NCBI GenBank assembly: GCA_963666765.1
Contig: OY762933.1
Coordinates: 1,364,001 to 1,428,000, forward strand
Direction of reading: 5' to 3'
Length of the DNA: 64,000 bases
DNA from: Foliamicus sp963666765
GTDB lineage: Bacteria > Pseudomonadota > Gammaproteobacteria > Steroidobacterales > Foliamicaceae
The first letter of the stretch is position 1, and each line of letters opens with the position of its first letter. The notes under the pieces are model-generated. The model saw only the letters and a list, made by a program, of their open reading frames with translations. It was not told the DNA's origin and searched no databases. Shown piece after piece: positions 44,028 to 52,208 of this stretch. The position numbers were made by a program, and so were the translations under genes.

Positions 44028-44246
44028 ATGCACGTGGAAAAAAACATCCGACGGATCCGGAGCAGGCTTGATCAAGAAGGATGGTACCTACTTCGCCACG
44101 GGTCGGGGCACGATATTTATCGCCACCCGTCCATTTCTGGCGTCCTGATCTTGCCTCGCCACCGCCGGGTGTCGCCTGCTGTCGCTCGCTCCATAGCAAA
44201 GAAAGCAGGATGGAAGGACACCAAAACTAAGAGCAAAGACGATTGA
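44028..44246 (+). CDS. hicA: HicA family toxin (mRNA interferase)
   Basis: The 72 aa have the HicA double-stranded-RNA-binding fold. The catalytic His sits in LRHGSGHDIYRHP, followed by GVLILPRHRRVSPAVARSIA. HicA cleaves mRNA and is neutralised by HicB. The next gene begins 10 bp downstream and encodes the antitoxin. Confidence 0.88.
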   Translation: MHVEKNIRRIRSRLDQEGWYLLRHGSGHDIYRHPSISGVLILPRHRRVSPAVARSIAKKAGWKDTKTKSKDD

Positions 44247-44256
44247 GGTGGGGAAT

Positions 44257-44643
44257 ATGATTCGGTATCCAGCACTCATTGACGGGGAATCCGGTGCTTA
44301 TGGCGTCACGTTTCCGGACTTACCTGGAATCGTCGCCATGGGCGTTTCCGTGGACGAAGCAATGATCCATGCGGAGGAGGCCTTGCGCGACTATGCGCTG
44401 GAAACTGAACGGGAGGGCGTTGACGTAGTCCCGCCAAGCGCCATTGAGTCCGTGAAGCCCGAAGTTGGTTCCGCACTGGTTTCCATACCATTGATCCGGA
44501 TTTCAGGACGCCGTGTGCGAGCAAACCTGACTCTGGACGAAGGCGTGGCCGATTTCATTAACAGCGAGGCCCGTCGGCGGCGCATGACCCGAACCGCCTA
44601 CGTCGAGTGGATGGCGCGCCGCATAGCGCAAACCGGCGGATAG
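44257..44643 (+). CDS. hicB: HicB family antitoxin
   Basis: The 128 aa (ATG 44257) start MIRYPALIDGESGAYGV with the HicB fold FPDLPGIVAMGVSVDEAM, followed by a C-terminal ribbon-helix-helix-like segment (RRVRANLTLDEGVADFINS). HicB blocks HicA and represses its own promoter. GAGGTGGGG lies just upstream as ribosome-binding site; a GTG three codons earlier is possible. Confidence 0.88.
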   Translation: MIRYPALIDGESGAYGVTFPDLPGIVAMGVSVDEAMIHAEEALRDYALETEREGVDVVPPSAIESVKPEVGSALVSIPLIRISGRRVRANLTLDEGVADFINSEARRRRMTRTAYVEWMARRIAQTGG

Positions 44644-44767
44644 GGAATACGACAACATAGCCGCTTACGCATGGCTGCGAGCGCATATCTCCCCTCTATC
44701 TCGCGCCCAGTTAATTTCTGGGACGCCCACTATGACCAATAGTACCCTGCTTGAGGTGTGAGACAGT

Positions 44768-44788
44768 AAATTCGCATATAGCGAATTT
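44768..44788. promoter_or_regulatory. Perfect palindrome, candidate XRE operator of the retron
   Basis: AAATTCGC, ATATA, GCGAATTT form an 8+5+8 perfect inverted repeat ending 5 bp before the -35 box of the retron promoter. An XRE-type regulator is encoded in the same locus, making this a likely binding site. Confidence 0.5.
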
Positions 44789-44793
44789 AGTTC

Positions 44794-44821
44794 TTGCAAA
44801 GCCAACTTTTCTCGCTATAAT
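44794..44821 (+). promoter_or_regulatory. Retron promoter
   Basis: TTGCAA (44794-44799), 16 bp and a consensus TATAAT (44816-44821) predict transcription from about 44828, exactly where the putative a1 element of the ncRNA begins. Confidence 0.7.
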
Positions 44822-44827
44822 ACGTGC

Positions 44828-45110
44828 ATGCTTGCACAAGCGGAAGTACAAGTCATCACACTCAGAATCGGCCCTGCTGATTCGAGGAGGGCGTACAGCC
44901 CTCTACTACTTGCCTGCGGCGACCGCCCCCCTCCCTCGGGATGGCCCGCCAGGGGAAGCGAGACCCGACCAATGACCCGTCGGGTCTCAGACATCGTGGA
45001 TTTAGCTGCTGCGATCCGTCTATCTGCTGGTGATGACCTCGCTCCGCAATCCCGCGGAGCGAGCAGCAGAAAAGTAAGGAGGACATTATGTCTAGACCTA
45101 AATGCAAGCA
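44828..45110 (+). ncRNA. Candidate retron msr-msd RNA
   Basis: The region between the promoter and the retron ORFs shows several strong hairpins. GAGGGC/GCCCTC lies at 44887-44903. A perfect 10 bp stem GAGACCCGAC/GTCGGGTCTC lies at 44960-44988. A perfect 10 bp stem CTCGCTCCGC/GCGGAGCGAG lies at 45038-45063, extended by CTGCTG/CAGCAG (45024-45029 with 45064-45069). TGCTTGCA at the 5' end (44829-44836) is complementary to TGCAAGCA at 45103-45110, a possible a1/a2 pair, with AAGC after a1 for the priming G. The a2 site lies within the following small ORF, so the 3' boundary is uncertain. Confidence 0.6.
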
Positions 45111-45255
45111 GCAGCAGCAGCGATCGAAAAGCGGGGGAAAGTGGCCGCCATGGCTACGAAATCCTCGTCTGCTCAAAGTGGCCTTTTATTTTGGAAGAAC
45201 CGCGTATCGACTATGGTGTTGGTGGCACTCCTTTCAAGGCACGACTGATGGCTAG
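45088..45255 (+). CDS. 55-aa basic Trp-rich protein in retron locus
   Basis: The ATG at 45088 is preceded by a near-perfect AAGGAGG 6 nt away, the best ribosome-binding site in the locus. The protein starts MSRPKCKQQQQRSKSGGKWP, with a basic N terminus, then an amphipathic region rich in Trp, Tyr and Phe (LLKVAFYFGRTAYRLWCWW). No known family is recognised. Its size and composition would suit a membrane-active or nucleic-acid-binding effector; this is inference. It lies between the ncRNA and the XRE gene. Confidence 0.55.
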   Translation: MSRPKCKQQQQRSKSGGKWPPWLRNPRLLKVAFYFGRTAYRLWCWWHSFQGTTDG

Positions 45256-45267
45256 ATCGCTTTCCAA

Positions 45268-45609
45268 TTGTCTTTAGACAAAGTTGTTGTCGTGCTGTCC
45301 GAATCCTTAAGGCTAATCAGGGTCTTTCACGACTTGAAACAGAGGGAACTGGCAAAACGACTGGCAATTTCCAAGTCGTTTCTTTCCGAAATTGAAGGTG
45401 GGAAAAAGCAACCCCGTATGGAACTGATTCAGCGATATTCCACGGAATTTGGAATCCCGGTGTCATCAATACTGTTTTTCGCTGAAGGACTACAGAGTCC
45501 ATCAGATACATCTCTCGCTGCCGAAAGAGCTAGGAGCGTGATTTCCCAAAAGGTGATTTACTTCCTTAAGTTGGTGGAGGATAGAACTTCAGATGCCAAG
45601 GGCACCTAA
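45268..45609 (+). CDS. XRE-family HTH regulator of the retron
   Basis: The 113 aa start with a TTG at 45268, directly after the small ORF (12 bp gap). The helix-turn-helix is QRELAKRLAISKSFLSEIEG, followed by KKQPRMELIQRYSTEFGIPV, typical of XRE/Cro repressors. A C-terminal helical tail follows. Its 3' end overlaps the RT start by 17 bp, so both are probably translated from one mRNA. Some described retron types carry HTH proteins; it may repress the promoter at 44794 or act as the regulated partner. Confidence 0.8.
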   Translation: MSLDKVVVVLSESLRLIRVFHDLKQRELAKRLAISKSFLSEIEGGKKQPRMELIQRYSTEFGIPVSSILFFAEGLQSPSDTSLAAERARSVISQKVIYFLKLVEDRTSDAKGT

Positions 45610-46482
45610 CAAGTATTACGCTGAATGTGATAGCCCGTTCTATCGTCTCAGATCACGTGCAAGGCTTGCTTCCCTTTTGCGGATTGGTAAGGTCAAACTC
45701 CAGCAAGTCGCCAATTTAGATGATTTATACATCACTTTTCGCAAACCTAAGTCGTCAGGCGGTTTTCGAATAATCGACGCTCCTCGCAACGACCTCAAGA
45801 ATGTGCAAGCGAGGATCGCCAATCTGCTCCAACGAATTTCGCCACCAGACTACTTATTCGCACCTGTCACCGGACGTTCGTATGTTGATAACGCCGCTAC
45901 GCACGTCGTTCACGCTCAATTTGTCTTTTGGATATAGAGGACTTCTTTCCCAACTGCACAGCAAACAAGGTAATCTGGTTCTTTCACAAACGAATGAAAT
46001 GTTCGCGCGACGTTTCAGCTATTTTGCGGGGGATCGTCACGCACCATGGAACTCTTCCTCAAGGCAGTCCATGCAGTCCGATCTTGGCATACTTCTCCTA
46101 CGTCGACATGTGGGAAGAAATCGCGCGAATCGCCGAGAATAACTCCTGTAAGCTTAGTGTTTACGCAGACGACATAACTGTTTCGGGACAAATGGTGCCC
46201 AAGAAGGCACTTTGGCAGATTAGACAAGTACTCTGGAAGCATGGCCACCGGTGCCAGGCAAGCAAGGTACGGTGCAAACATCAGAAGCCCGCTGAGATAA
46301 CTGGAGTTATCGTGAGGCCAGACACACTCCATGCCCCTAACCGGCTGCATAAGAAATTACTTGCTGTTCGACGTGAATTCAATCGTGCTGTTGCCAGCAG
46401 AAGGAGCCAAGACAAAATCCGGGCAATCCTGAGCGGCCGAGAAGCGCAAATGAATCAGATTACGTCGAGAAACTCACTCTAA
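45593..46482 (+). CDS. Retron-type reverse transcriptase, split by a -1 phase change
   Basis: Two frames together make about 297 aa, the usual retron RT length. The first (45593-45937) carries FRKPKSSGGFRIIDAPRNDL and VTGRSYVDNAATHVVHAQF, including the retron NAxxH motif. It then ends after VFWI. The second frame continues from 45928 with LDIEDFFPN (catalytic Asp), HGTLPQGSPCSPILA, the active-site YADD in LSVYADDITVSG and EITGVIV (the VTG-like retron motif). A -1 shift in TTTT (45926-45929) restores VFLDIEDFF. All catalytic residues are present, so it may be active by frameshifting, recently inactivated, or mis-sequenced. Confidence 0.85.
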
Positions 46483-46635
46483 CGCCGCCAACTTTTCTAA
46501 TGATCTTACGTCCGCACACCCGGAGTCTTGCAGATCGCACCCCACCCACTCGATTGCTTGTGCTTGTCTTATGACTCTAATTCCCCCGACAAGACGAGTA
46601 TGCGTTCTACTACATATCAAAGAGCAAACTCAGCA

Positions 46636-47259
46636 CTAGTAGAGCTGGGTCCGGTAGTTCTCCTTGAGGATTCCCTCGATCTCGTCGCCGGATTTGCCGC
46701 CCTTTATGTGATCGGAAAGGATGTCGCCGATCCGCGTGAACGAGGAGGGATCGATCTTTGCGTCCTCCTCCCACAGGCGGGAACGCTTGATCGCCTTGGC
46801 GCAATGGATGAAGGCTTCCCTGACGGTCACGGCAATCGCCACCCTCGGTATGTGGCGCCGGAACTCGAACCGGGCGAGTTCCGCCTGGTCGTCGATGATC
46901 GCCGCATCGCCGTTCACTCGCAGGGTCTCGCCCAGGCCGGGGATGAAGAAGATCAGGCCCACCCTGGGGTTGTGCATGATGTTGCTCATCGTGTCCAGCC
47001 GGTTGTTGCCGGGGCGATCGGGGATCAGCAGGGTATGTGCGTCAGCCACGTGAACAAAGCCCGGCGGGTCGCCGCGCGGGGATACGTCGGCGCAACCGTC
47101 CGGCCGTGAGGTGCCGATACACAGGAAGGGAGAACGGGCGATGAAATCCTCGCAGTGCTTGTCCAGCCTGTCGAGGACCTTGAGTTTGGCCCGCTCAACC
47201 GAGACCGGAAAATGCCGCCTCAGTTCCTCCTCGGATTGCAGTACGCTGGTTCTCGCCAT
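46636..47259 (-). CDS. PPOX-class FMN-binding flavoprotein
   Basis: The 207 aa belong to the pyridoxamine-5'-phosphate-oxidase-like split-barrel flavoproteins, close to the MSMEG_1061-type subgroup. Visible are FLCIGTSRPDGCADVSPRGD, PDRPGNNRLDTMSNIM (FMN contacts) and VGLIFFIPGLGETLRVNG. A C-terminal helical tail follows. Members are oxidoreductases or FMN-binding proteins of uncertain substrate. The gene stands alone on its strand after the retron and marks the return to ordinary chromosomal sequence. Confidence 0.85.
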   Translation of the reverse strand: MARTSVLQSEEELRRHFPVSVERAKLKVLDRLDKHCEDFIARSPFLCIGTSRPDGCADVSPRGDPPGFVHVADAHTLLIPDRPGNNRLDTMSNIMHNPRVGLIFFIPGLGETLRVNGDAAIIDDQAELARFEFRRHIPRVAIAVTVREAFIHCAKAIKRSRLWEEDAKIDPSSFTRIGDILSDHIKGGKSGDEIEGILKENYRTQLY

Positions 47260-47351
47260 TTCAGCACCCGGTAGCCCGTCGCGAGGCTATGTTATAGCGA
47301 GTGTCCCGTTCCCGGCCCGGAGGCGGATGACCGGCGCCGGGGCTCAAGAGC

Positions 47352-48272
47352 TCACCGGCTCTTGCCGTATCGCTCTCCGGCTTCTATGGCAATCTTGAGT
47401 CGATTGCGCGGTTGAGGGAGCGGGCAGGTGGCGAAATCGGTAAAGGCGCAGGGCGGGTTGATCGCCTTGTTGAAGTCCAGCATCACGGCGCCATCGGCGC
47501 CGGGCCCGAATGCATACAGGTACCGGCCCGCGGGATAGGTGGTCTTGCCCGTGGTGAGATCGGCGAATATGAGCAGGTAGCCGGGGCCCGCGGCGTAGGC
47601 CTCCAGCGAAAGGGGCTCGCCGCCAATCTCAAATTCCAGCGTGCCCGGGGCGACAGGCTGCCAGCCGAGTCCTTCCACCACCGTACTGAGGATGCGCTTC
47701 TGCGGCTCGTCGTAGGCCACGAATCGCGCCGCCACCCGCCAGGCCGTGTCCGTGGGATAGGACTTGATTCCGGGAAAGGCGTTCACCGCCGGGTGGTTAA
47801 GGTCGCGCAGCCGAACGCCCATTTGGCCCATGCGGTGAATCGCATGCCAGGACAGCGTGCCGTGCGTAAGGACCGTGGGCCTGCCCGCTTCGTCGTGGAC
47901 CAGCCGCAACTCCCTGACCGGCTCACCGTTGCTGAAAACCTCCGCGCCGGGTTCGGCCCGAAACACGACATCCTCGCCTTCAACCAGGAACTCCCCCAGC
48001 TCAGGCGCCGCCGGCAGATCCGCAAGCACGATATCGTTGCCCGGCGCCGATCCCATGCTGCTATTGCCCTCGTCCAGCCAGTAAAGGCCCGCCAGGTTGA
48101 GCCATCCATCCGGCCCCTTCAACTCCTCCTCCCGCTCAGCGCGCCACTCGGCGATCTCCAGCGCGTAGTCGGAGTCCTCCGGCGCCGCAGCCTGGCCCGA
48201 AGCGGCGCCGGCAAGCAGCAGACCGACCGAAAGGAACAGCGCGCTCAGGGCATCCGGCTTCACGGCTTTCAT
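47352..48272 (-). CDS. DUF1684 secreted protein
   Basis: The 306 aa have a signal peptide (LFLSVGLLLAGAASGQAAA) followed by a DUF1684 domain. The family landmarks are EIAEWRAEREEELKGPDGWL near the start and, near the end, LDFNKAINPPCAFTDFATC with PLPQPRNRLKIAIEAGE. The fold is beta-rich with a conserved acidic/Asn patch. Its function is unknown. It follows the ADP/ATP-translocase-like gene on the same strand after 17 bp, so the two may be co-transcribed. Confidence 0.85.
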   Translation of the reverse strand: MKAVKPDALSALFLSVGLLLAGAASGQAAAPEDSDYALEIAEWRAEREEELKGPDGWLNLAGLYWLDEGNSSMGSAPGNDIVLADLPAAPELGEFLVEGEDVVFRAEPGAEVFSNGEPVRELRLVHDEAGRPTVLTHGTLSWHAIHRMGQMGVRLRDLNHPAVNAFPGIKSYPTDTAWRVAARFVAYDEPQKRILSTVVEGLGWQPVAPGTLEFEIGGEPLSLEAYAAGPGYLLIFADLTTGKTTYPAGRYLYAFGPGADGAVMLDFNKAINPPCAFTDFATCPLPQPRNRLKIAIEAGERYGKSR

Positions 48273-48289
48273 CGGAACGCTTCAGCCGG

Positions 48290-49678
48290 CTAGCCGGTGG
48301 ATTCCGCGGGTCTGCCCGCGGGGAGATCGGCCTCGGCGGCCTGCTGCGCGGGGTCGCGGCGGTTCTGGGCGCGGCCCAGGGCAACGGAAAGCGCGCACCA
48401 GACGGCGGCGAAGGGCGTTACGGAGGCAACCATCAGTGCCAGGCTGCCCAACCCCGCCAGTATCGCCTGTATGCCCGCGCCGGCCAGATCGCCTCCACGG
48501 TACAGGAACACGTCGATTATCGGCTTGGCCTTGTACTTCTCGGAGGGCGGCACGACGCTGAACAGCGTCTCGCGGGCGGGCCGCGAGATTGCGTATCGTG
48601 TCGCTCGGTGAATGGCCTGAAAAACAGCCATTACGCCGTACAAGGGCCATATGGCCAGCACGGCGAATCCAGCCAGGGTAACCAACGGGAGTATTGCCAG
48701 CGTCCACCCCACACCCAGCCGCCGAATGACCCGGGTGGTGATGAAAATCTGAGTGAATAGCGTCACCGTCTGGGTCAGCGCGTCGAAGAACGCGAAACCG
48801 CCTACAAGCTGACTGAAGGTATCGGCTTCGTCCAGGATGATGTTGGCCTGGGTGAAGTAGATCAGGGTGTTGGAAATGGCCATGAAAATGATGAACAAGG
48901 CAATCCCCAGGAGGTAGGGCGAACGAGCCAGCGATGCTGCACCGTCCCAGAAATTACCACCGATGGGCTCACCGGGATTGGATGTTGGCAGACCGTGCTG
49001 GGTGCCGAGGATGGAGTGTTCGGAACGTAATGCTGCCCTGTCCAGGGTAAGCATCAGGGCGATCGCCGCGATAAAGAGCGCCGCGCCGGTCGCTATGAGT
49101 CCGACCGGCAGGTAAACCGATTCGGTCATGCCGCTGATGACGTTGGTGGCCCAGCCTGCGACCAGCGCTCCCAGCGTTCCGCCGATCCCTATGAAGGCGA
49201 ACATGCGCTTGCCTTGATCGACATTGAACACATCCACCATGAAGGCCCAGAAAAGGCTATTGACAAACAGGTTGATGGCGCTCAGCCAGACGTAGAAGGT
49301 ATAACCCACGTTTCGCGATAAGGAGGTTTGCGCGTCGCTGCCAATCAATCCGCCGCCGGCTACCGCGTCCATGACAAGCAGGGAGGCGAACCCCAGCAGG
49401 CACACAACCACGAACAGGTATCCGACCGGAATGAACTTCCTCCGGTCCATCCGCGAGACGGCGCCGCCGAACAGCAGCACGAGAATCAGGGATACGATCG
49501 ACGTAATAACAAACAGCCAGCGGAGTTCGTCCATGCCCCGCGACACGCCCATGGCGTCCCGCACCGGGCGCAGGAAGAAATATCCGCTTAGCACACAGAA
49601 GTAGAAGCATGCAGCCAGCACAGCAAGGCGAAGTTCGCCCCGCTTGAAGTTCAAAAGGCGTGCAGCCCAGTCCGTCAT
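48290..49678 (-). CDS. ADP/ATP-translocase-like MFS membrane protein
   Basis: The 462 aa have about 12 hydrophobic segments. They carry hallmarks of the AAA (ATP:ADP antiporter)-like group found in free-living bacteria: YFFLRPVRDAMGVS at the N terminus, and ATRYAISRPARETLFSVV, EKYKAKPIIDVFLYRGGD near the end. True nucleotide exchange is known for obligate intracellular bacteria; here the substrate is unknown. It begins 53 bp after lysS. Confidence 0.8.
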   Translation of the reverse strand: MTDWAARLLNFKRGELRLAVLAACFYFCVLSGYFFLRPVRDAMGVSRGMDELRWLFVITSIVSLILVLLFGGAVSRMDRRKFIPVGYLFVVVCLLGFASLLVMDAVAGGGLIGSDAQTSLSRNVGYTFYVWLSAINLFVNSLFWAFMVDVFNVDQGKRMFAFIGIGGTLGALVAGWATNVISGMTESVYLPVGLIATGAALFIAAIALMLTLDRAALRSEHSILGTQHGLPTSNPGEPIGGNFWDGAASLARSPYLLGIALFIIFMAISNTLIYFTQANIILDEADTFSQLVGGFAFFDALTQTVTLFTQIFITTRVIRRLGVGWTLAILPLVTLAGFAVLAIWPLYGVMAVFQAIHRATRYAISRPARETLFSVVPPSEKYKAKPIIDVFLYRGGDLAGAGIQAILAGLGSLALMVASVTPFAAVWCALSVALGRAQNRRDPAQQAAEADLPAGRPAESTG

Positions 49679-49731
49679 TCTGTTTTTCTCCCGCCCACGA
49701 CCAGCAAAGCCAGTGATACTAACAGCACGGT

Positions 49732-51246
49732 TCAGCTGCGCAATTGCGGAAAGAGCAGCACGTCGCGGATGGCCGGCTGGTCGGTCAGGAACATGACCAG
49801 GCGATCCACCCCCAGGCCGAGGCCCGCGGTGGGCGGCAGGCCGTATTCCAGCGCGGTCACGAAGTCCTCGTCGTAGAGCATGGCCTCGTCGTCGCCGCCT
49901 TCCCGCAGCCGCACCTGCTCGCGGAAACGGCGCGCCTGGTCCTCGGCGTCGTTCAACTCCGAGAAGCCGTTCACCAGCTCCCTCCCGGCGATATACAGCT
50001 CGTAGCGGTCGGTAATTTCCGGATCGTCATCGTTGGCCCTCGACAGCGGCGAGACTTCCGCGGGGTGCCCCGTGATGAAAACCGGGCCGGACAGCTGGTC
50101 CTCCACGGTGCGGTCAAAGAGCTCCGCCAGCAGCTTGCCCCAGCCCGCGTCTGCCGGCGGACCCTTCTCCATCCCAACCCGTTTGAACCATTCGCGGAGG
50201 TACCCGGCGTCGCGCAGCCGCTCCGCATCCATGTCGGGATTGTGCTCGAGCACGGCCTGCTCCATGCTCAGGCGCGGCCAGTCGCCGCCCAGCTCATACT
50301 CCTCGCCCTGATAGGTCACCCGGGTGGCGCCGAGCACCGCTTCCGTGGCCGCGCTGATCATTTCCTGCGTCATCCGCATGAAGTCGTTGTAATCGGCGTA
50401 GGCCTGGTAGACCTCCAGCATGGTGAATTCCGGGTTGTGCTGGGTAGAAAGCCCTTCATTGCGAAAGCAGCGGTTCATCTCGAACACCCGCTCCATGCCG
50501 CCCACCACCAGCCGCTTGAGATGCAACTCCAGGGCCACGCGAAGGTACAGGTCGCGATCCAGCGCATGGTGGTGTGTGGCGAAGGGACGGGCGGCGGCGC
50601 CTCCGGGGATGGACTGCATCACGGGCGTCTCCACCTCCATGAAGCCCCGGCCGGTCAGGAACTCCCTAAACGCGGCGGTCACGCGGGCGCGGCGCTCGAA
50701 GACCTCGCGCGAACCCCGATTCACGATCAGGTCGACGTATCGGCGCCGATAGCGCTGCTCGCGGTCGGTCAGCCCGTGAAATTTCTCCGGCAGCGGCCGC
50801 AGCGACTTGGTAAGCAGCGCGATTTCGCCGACTTCGACGCTCAACTCGCCGGTTCGCGTGCGCGTCAGGACGCCCCGAGCCCAAACGATATCGCCCAGGT
50901 CCAGCGCCGCGCTGTCCGAGTAGGCGTCCTCGCCCATCACGTCGCGCGACAGCATCAGTTGTATCCGTCCGCTCGAATCCTGGACCGACGCGAAACTCAG
51001 GCGCCCCATTCGGCGCTGCGAAACCAGGCGTCCCGCCACCTGGACTTCGCGCCCCAGTTCCTTCAGGCCGGAAGTGTCCGTTTCGGCATATTCCGCATGC
51101 AAGGCCGCGGCCGTCGCGTCGGGCCGATAGTGGTTGGGGAACGACCAGCCGGTTTCCCGCAGCGCGCCGAGCTTGCGCCGGCGATCGGCGATCAGGCGGT
51201 GTTCCGGGGCGGCCTCGGAAGACCGGTCGTCGGGCGGCGCGGGCAT
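49732..51246 (-). CDS. lysS: Lysyl-tRNA synthetase (class II)
   Basis: LysRS charges tRNA-Lys. The 504 aa show the OB-fold anticodon-binding domain (VQVAGRLVSQRRMGRLSF), class II motif 1 around ETPVMQSIPGGAAARPF, motif 2 FRNEGLSTQHNPEFTMLE and motif 3 GLGLGVDRLVMFL. The ATG at 51246 gives MPAPPDDRSSEAAPE; a longer frame to 51375 overlaps the divergent purU and is rejected. prfB, often upstream of lysS, is absent here. Confidence 0.96.
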   Translation of the reverse strand: MPAPPDDRSSEAAPEHRLIADRRRKLGALRETGWSFPNHYRPDATAAALHAEYAETDTSGLKELGREVQVAGRLVSQRRMGRLSFASVQDSSGRIQLMLSRDVMGEDAYSDSAALDLGDIVWARGVLTRTRTGELSVEVGEIALLTKSLRPLPEKFHGLTDREQRYRRRYVDLIVNRGSREVFERRARVTAAFREFLTGRGFMEVETPVMQSIPGGAAARPFATHHHALDRDLYLRVALELHLKRLVVGGMERVFEMNRCFRNEGLSTQHNPEFTMLEVYQAYADYNDFMRMTQEMISAATEAVLGATRVTYQGEEYELGGDWPRLSMEQAVLEHNPDMDAERLRDAGYLREWFKRVGMEKGPPADAGWGKLLAELFDRTVEDQLSGPVFITGHPAEVSPLSRANDDDPEITDRYELYIAGRELVNGFSELNDAEDQARRFREQVRLREGGDDEAMLYDEDFVTALEYGLPPTAGLGLGVDRLVMFLTDQPAIRDVLLFPQLRS

Positions 51247-51325
51247 GATTCGGATTGTACGGCGTGAGCTTTTGAAGCGGAGATGAGCGCATAATACGCA
51301 CGGCTGAACCAGCGGGGTAACGATC

Positions 51326-52168
51326 TTGACCGAATACCTCCTTTCGCTTTCCTGCCCGGACCGGACCGGCCTCATTTATGCCGTAACGCGCTGGCTGCTT
51401 GAGAACGGGTGCAACGTGCTGGACAGCGACACCTACAAGGACCCCTTCCGTGAGCGCTTCTTCATGCGCGTTCATTTTTCGGGAGACGTGACGATCGAGG
51501 AACTGCGCAAGTCGTTCGATCCCGAAGCCGGAAAGCTCGAGATGCGATGGGAACTGGTGCGGGCCGATGCCCGTCCCCGCGTGCTGATCATGGTTTCGAA
51601 GCACCTGCACTGCATCCTCGACCTGCTCAATCGCGTGCGCCTCGGCCAACTGGCGATCGACATTCCGCTGATCGTCTCCAACCATCCGGACGCGGAATGG
51701 TTGGCGAATGCCGCCGAGATCGAATACCTGCACCTGCCGGTGACGCCCGCCACCAAGGCGGAGCAGGAGCAGCAGGTAGTGCAGGAGATCGAAAAGCACG
51801 ACATCGATTTCGTGGTGCTGGCGCGCTACATGCAGATCATTTCACCGACCCTTTGCGAGCGGCTGCCCGGGCGCATGATCAATATCCATCATTCCTTCCT
51901 GCCGGGGTTCAAGGGCGCCAAGCCCTATCACCAGGCTTACCGGCGCGGCGTCAAGCTGATCGGCGCCACCGCCCACTACGTCACCGCACAGCTGGACGAC
52001 GGCCCGATCATTGCTCAGGACGTGCAGCCGGTCGGGCATCGCATGACGCCCGACGGGCTGGCCGCCGTCGGCAAGGACATCGAGCGGGTGGTGCTGGCCC
52101 GGGCGGTGCAATACCACGCGCAAAAGCGCGTCCTCATCAACGGTCGCCGTACCGTCGTATTCCGGTGA
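51326..52168 (+). CDS. purU: Formyltetrahydrofolate deformylase PurU
   Basis: PurU hydrolyses 10-formyl-THF to formate and THF. The 280 aa match the family size. They have an N-terminal ACT domain (LSCPDRTGLIYAVTRWLLE) and the formyltransferase core with NIHHSFLPGFKGAKPYHQAY, whose His is catalytic, and GATAHYVTAQLDDGPIIAQ. The start is a TTG at 51326, chosen because the ACT strand begins at once. It is divergent from lysS. Confidence 0.95.
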   Translation: MTEYLLSLSCPDRTGLIYAVTRWLLENGCNVLDSDTYKDPFRERFFMRVHFSGDVTIEELRKSFDPEAGKLEMRWELVRADARPRVLIMVSKHLHCILDLLNRVRLGQLAIDIPLIVSNHPDAEWLANAAEIEYLHLPVTPATKAEQEQQVVQEIEKHDIDFVVLARYMQIISPTLCERLPGRMINIHHSFLPGFKGAKPYHQAYRRGVKLIGATAHYVTAQLDDGPIIAQDVQPVGHRMTPDGLAAVGKDIERVVLARAVQYHAQKRVLINGRRTVVFR

Positions 52169-52208
52169 GGATCATTTCGACGCCTGCAAAACGCCAACGG
52201 GGGCGCAT

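Noticed and set aside
44828..45277. Open frame of 149 codons over the retron leader
   Set aside because: It runs through the hairpins of the candidate ncRNA and lacks a ribosome-binding site; the small ORF at 45088 is in another frame with a strong one.
49744..51267. 507-codon plus-strand frame opposite lysS
   Set aside because: Antisense shadow of a clear class II synthetase.
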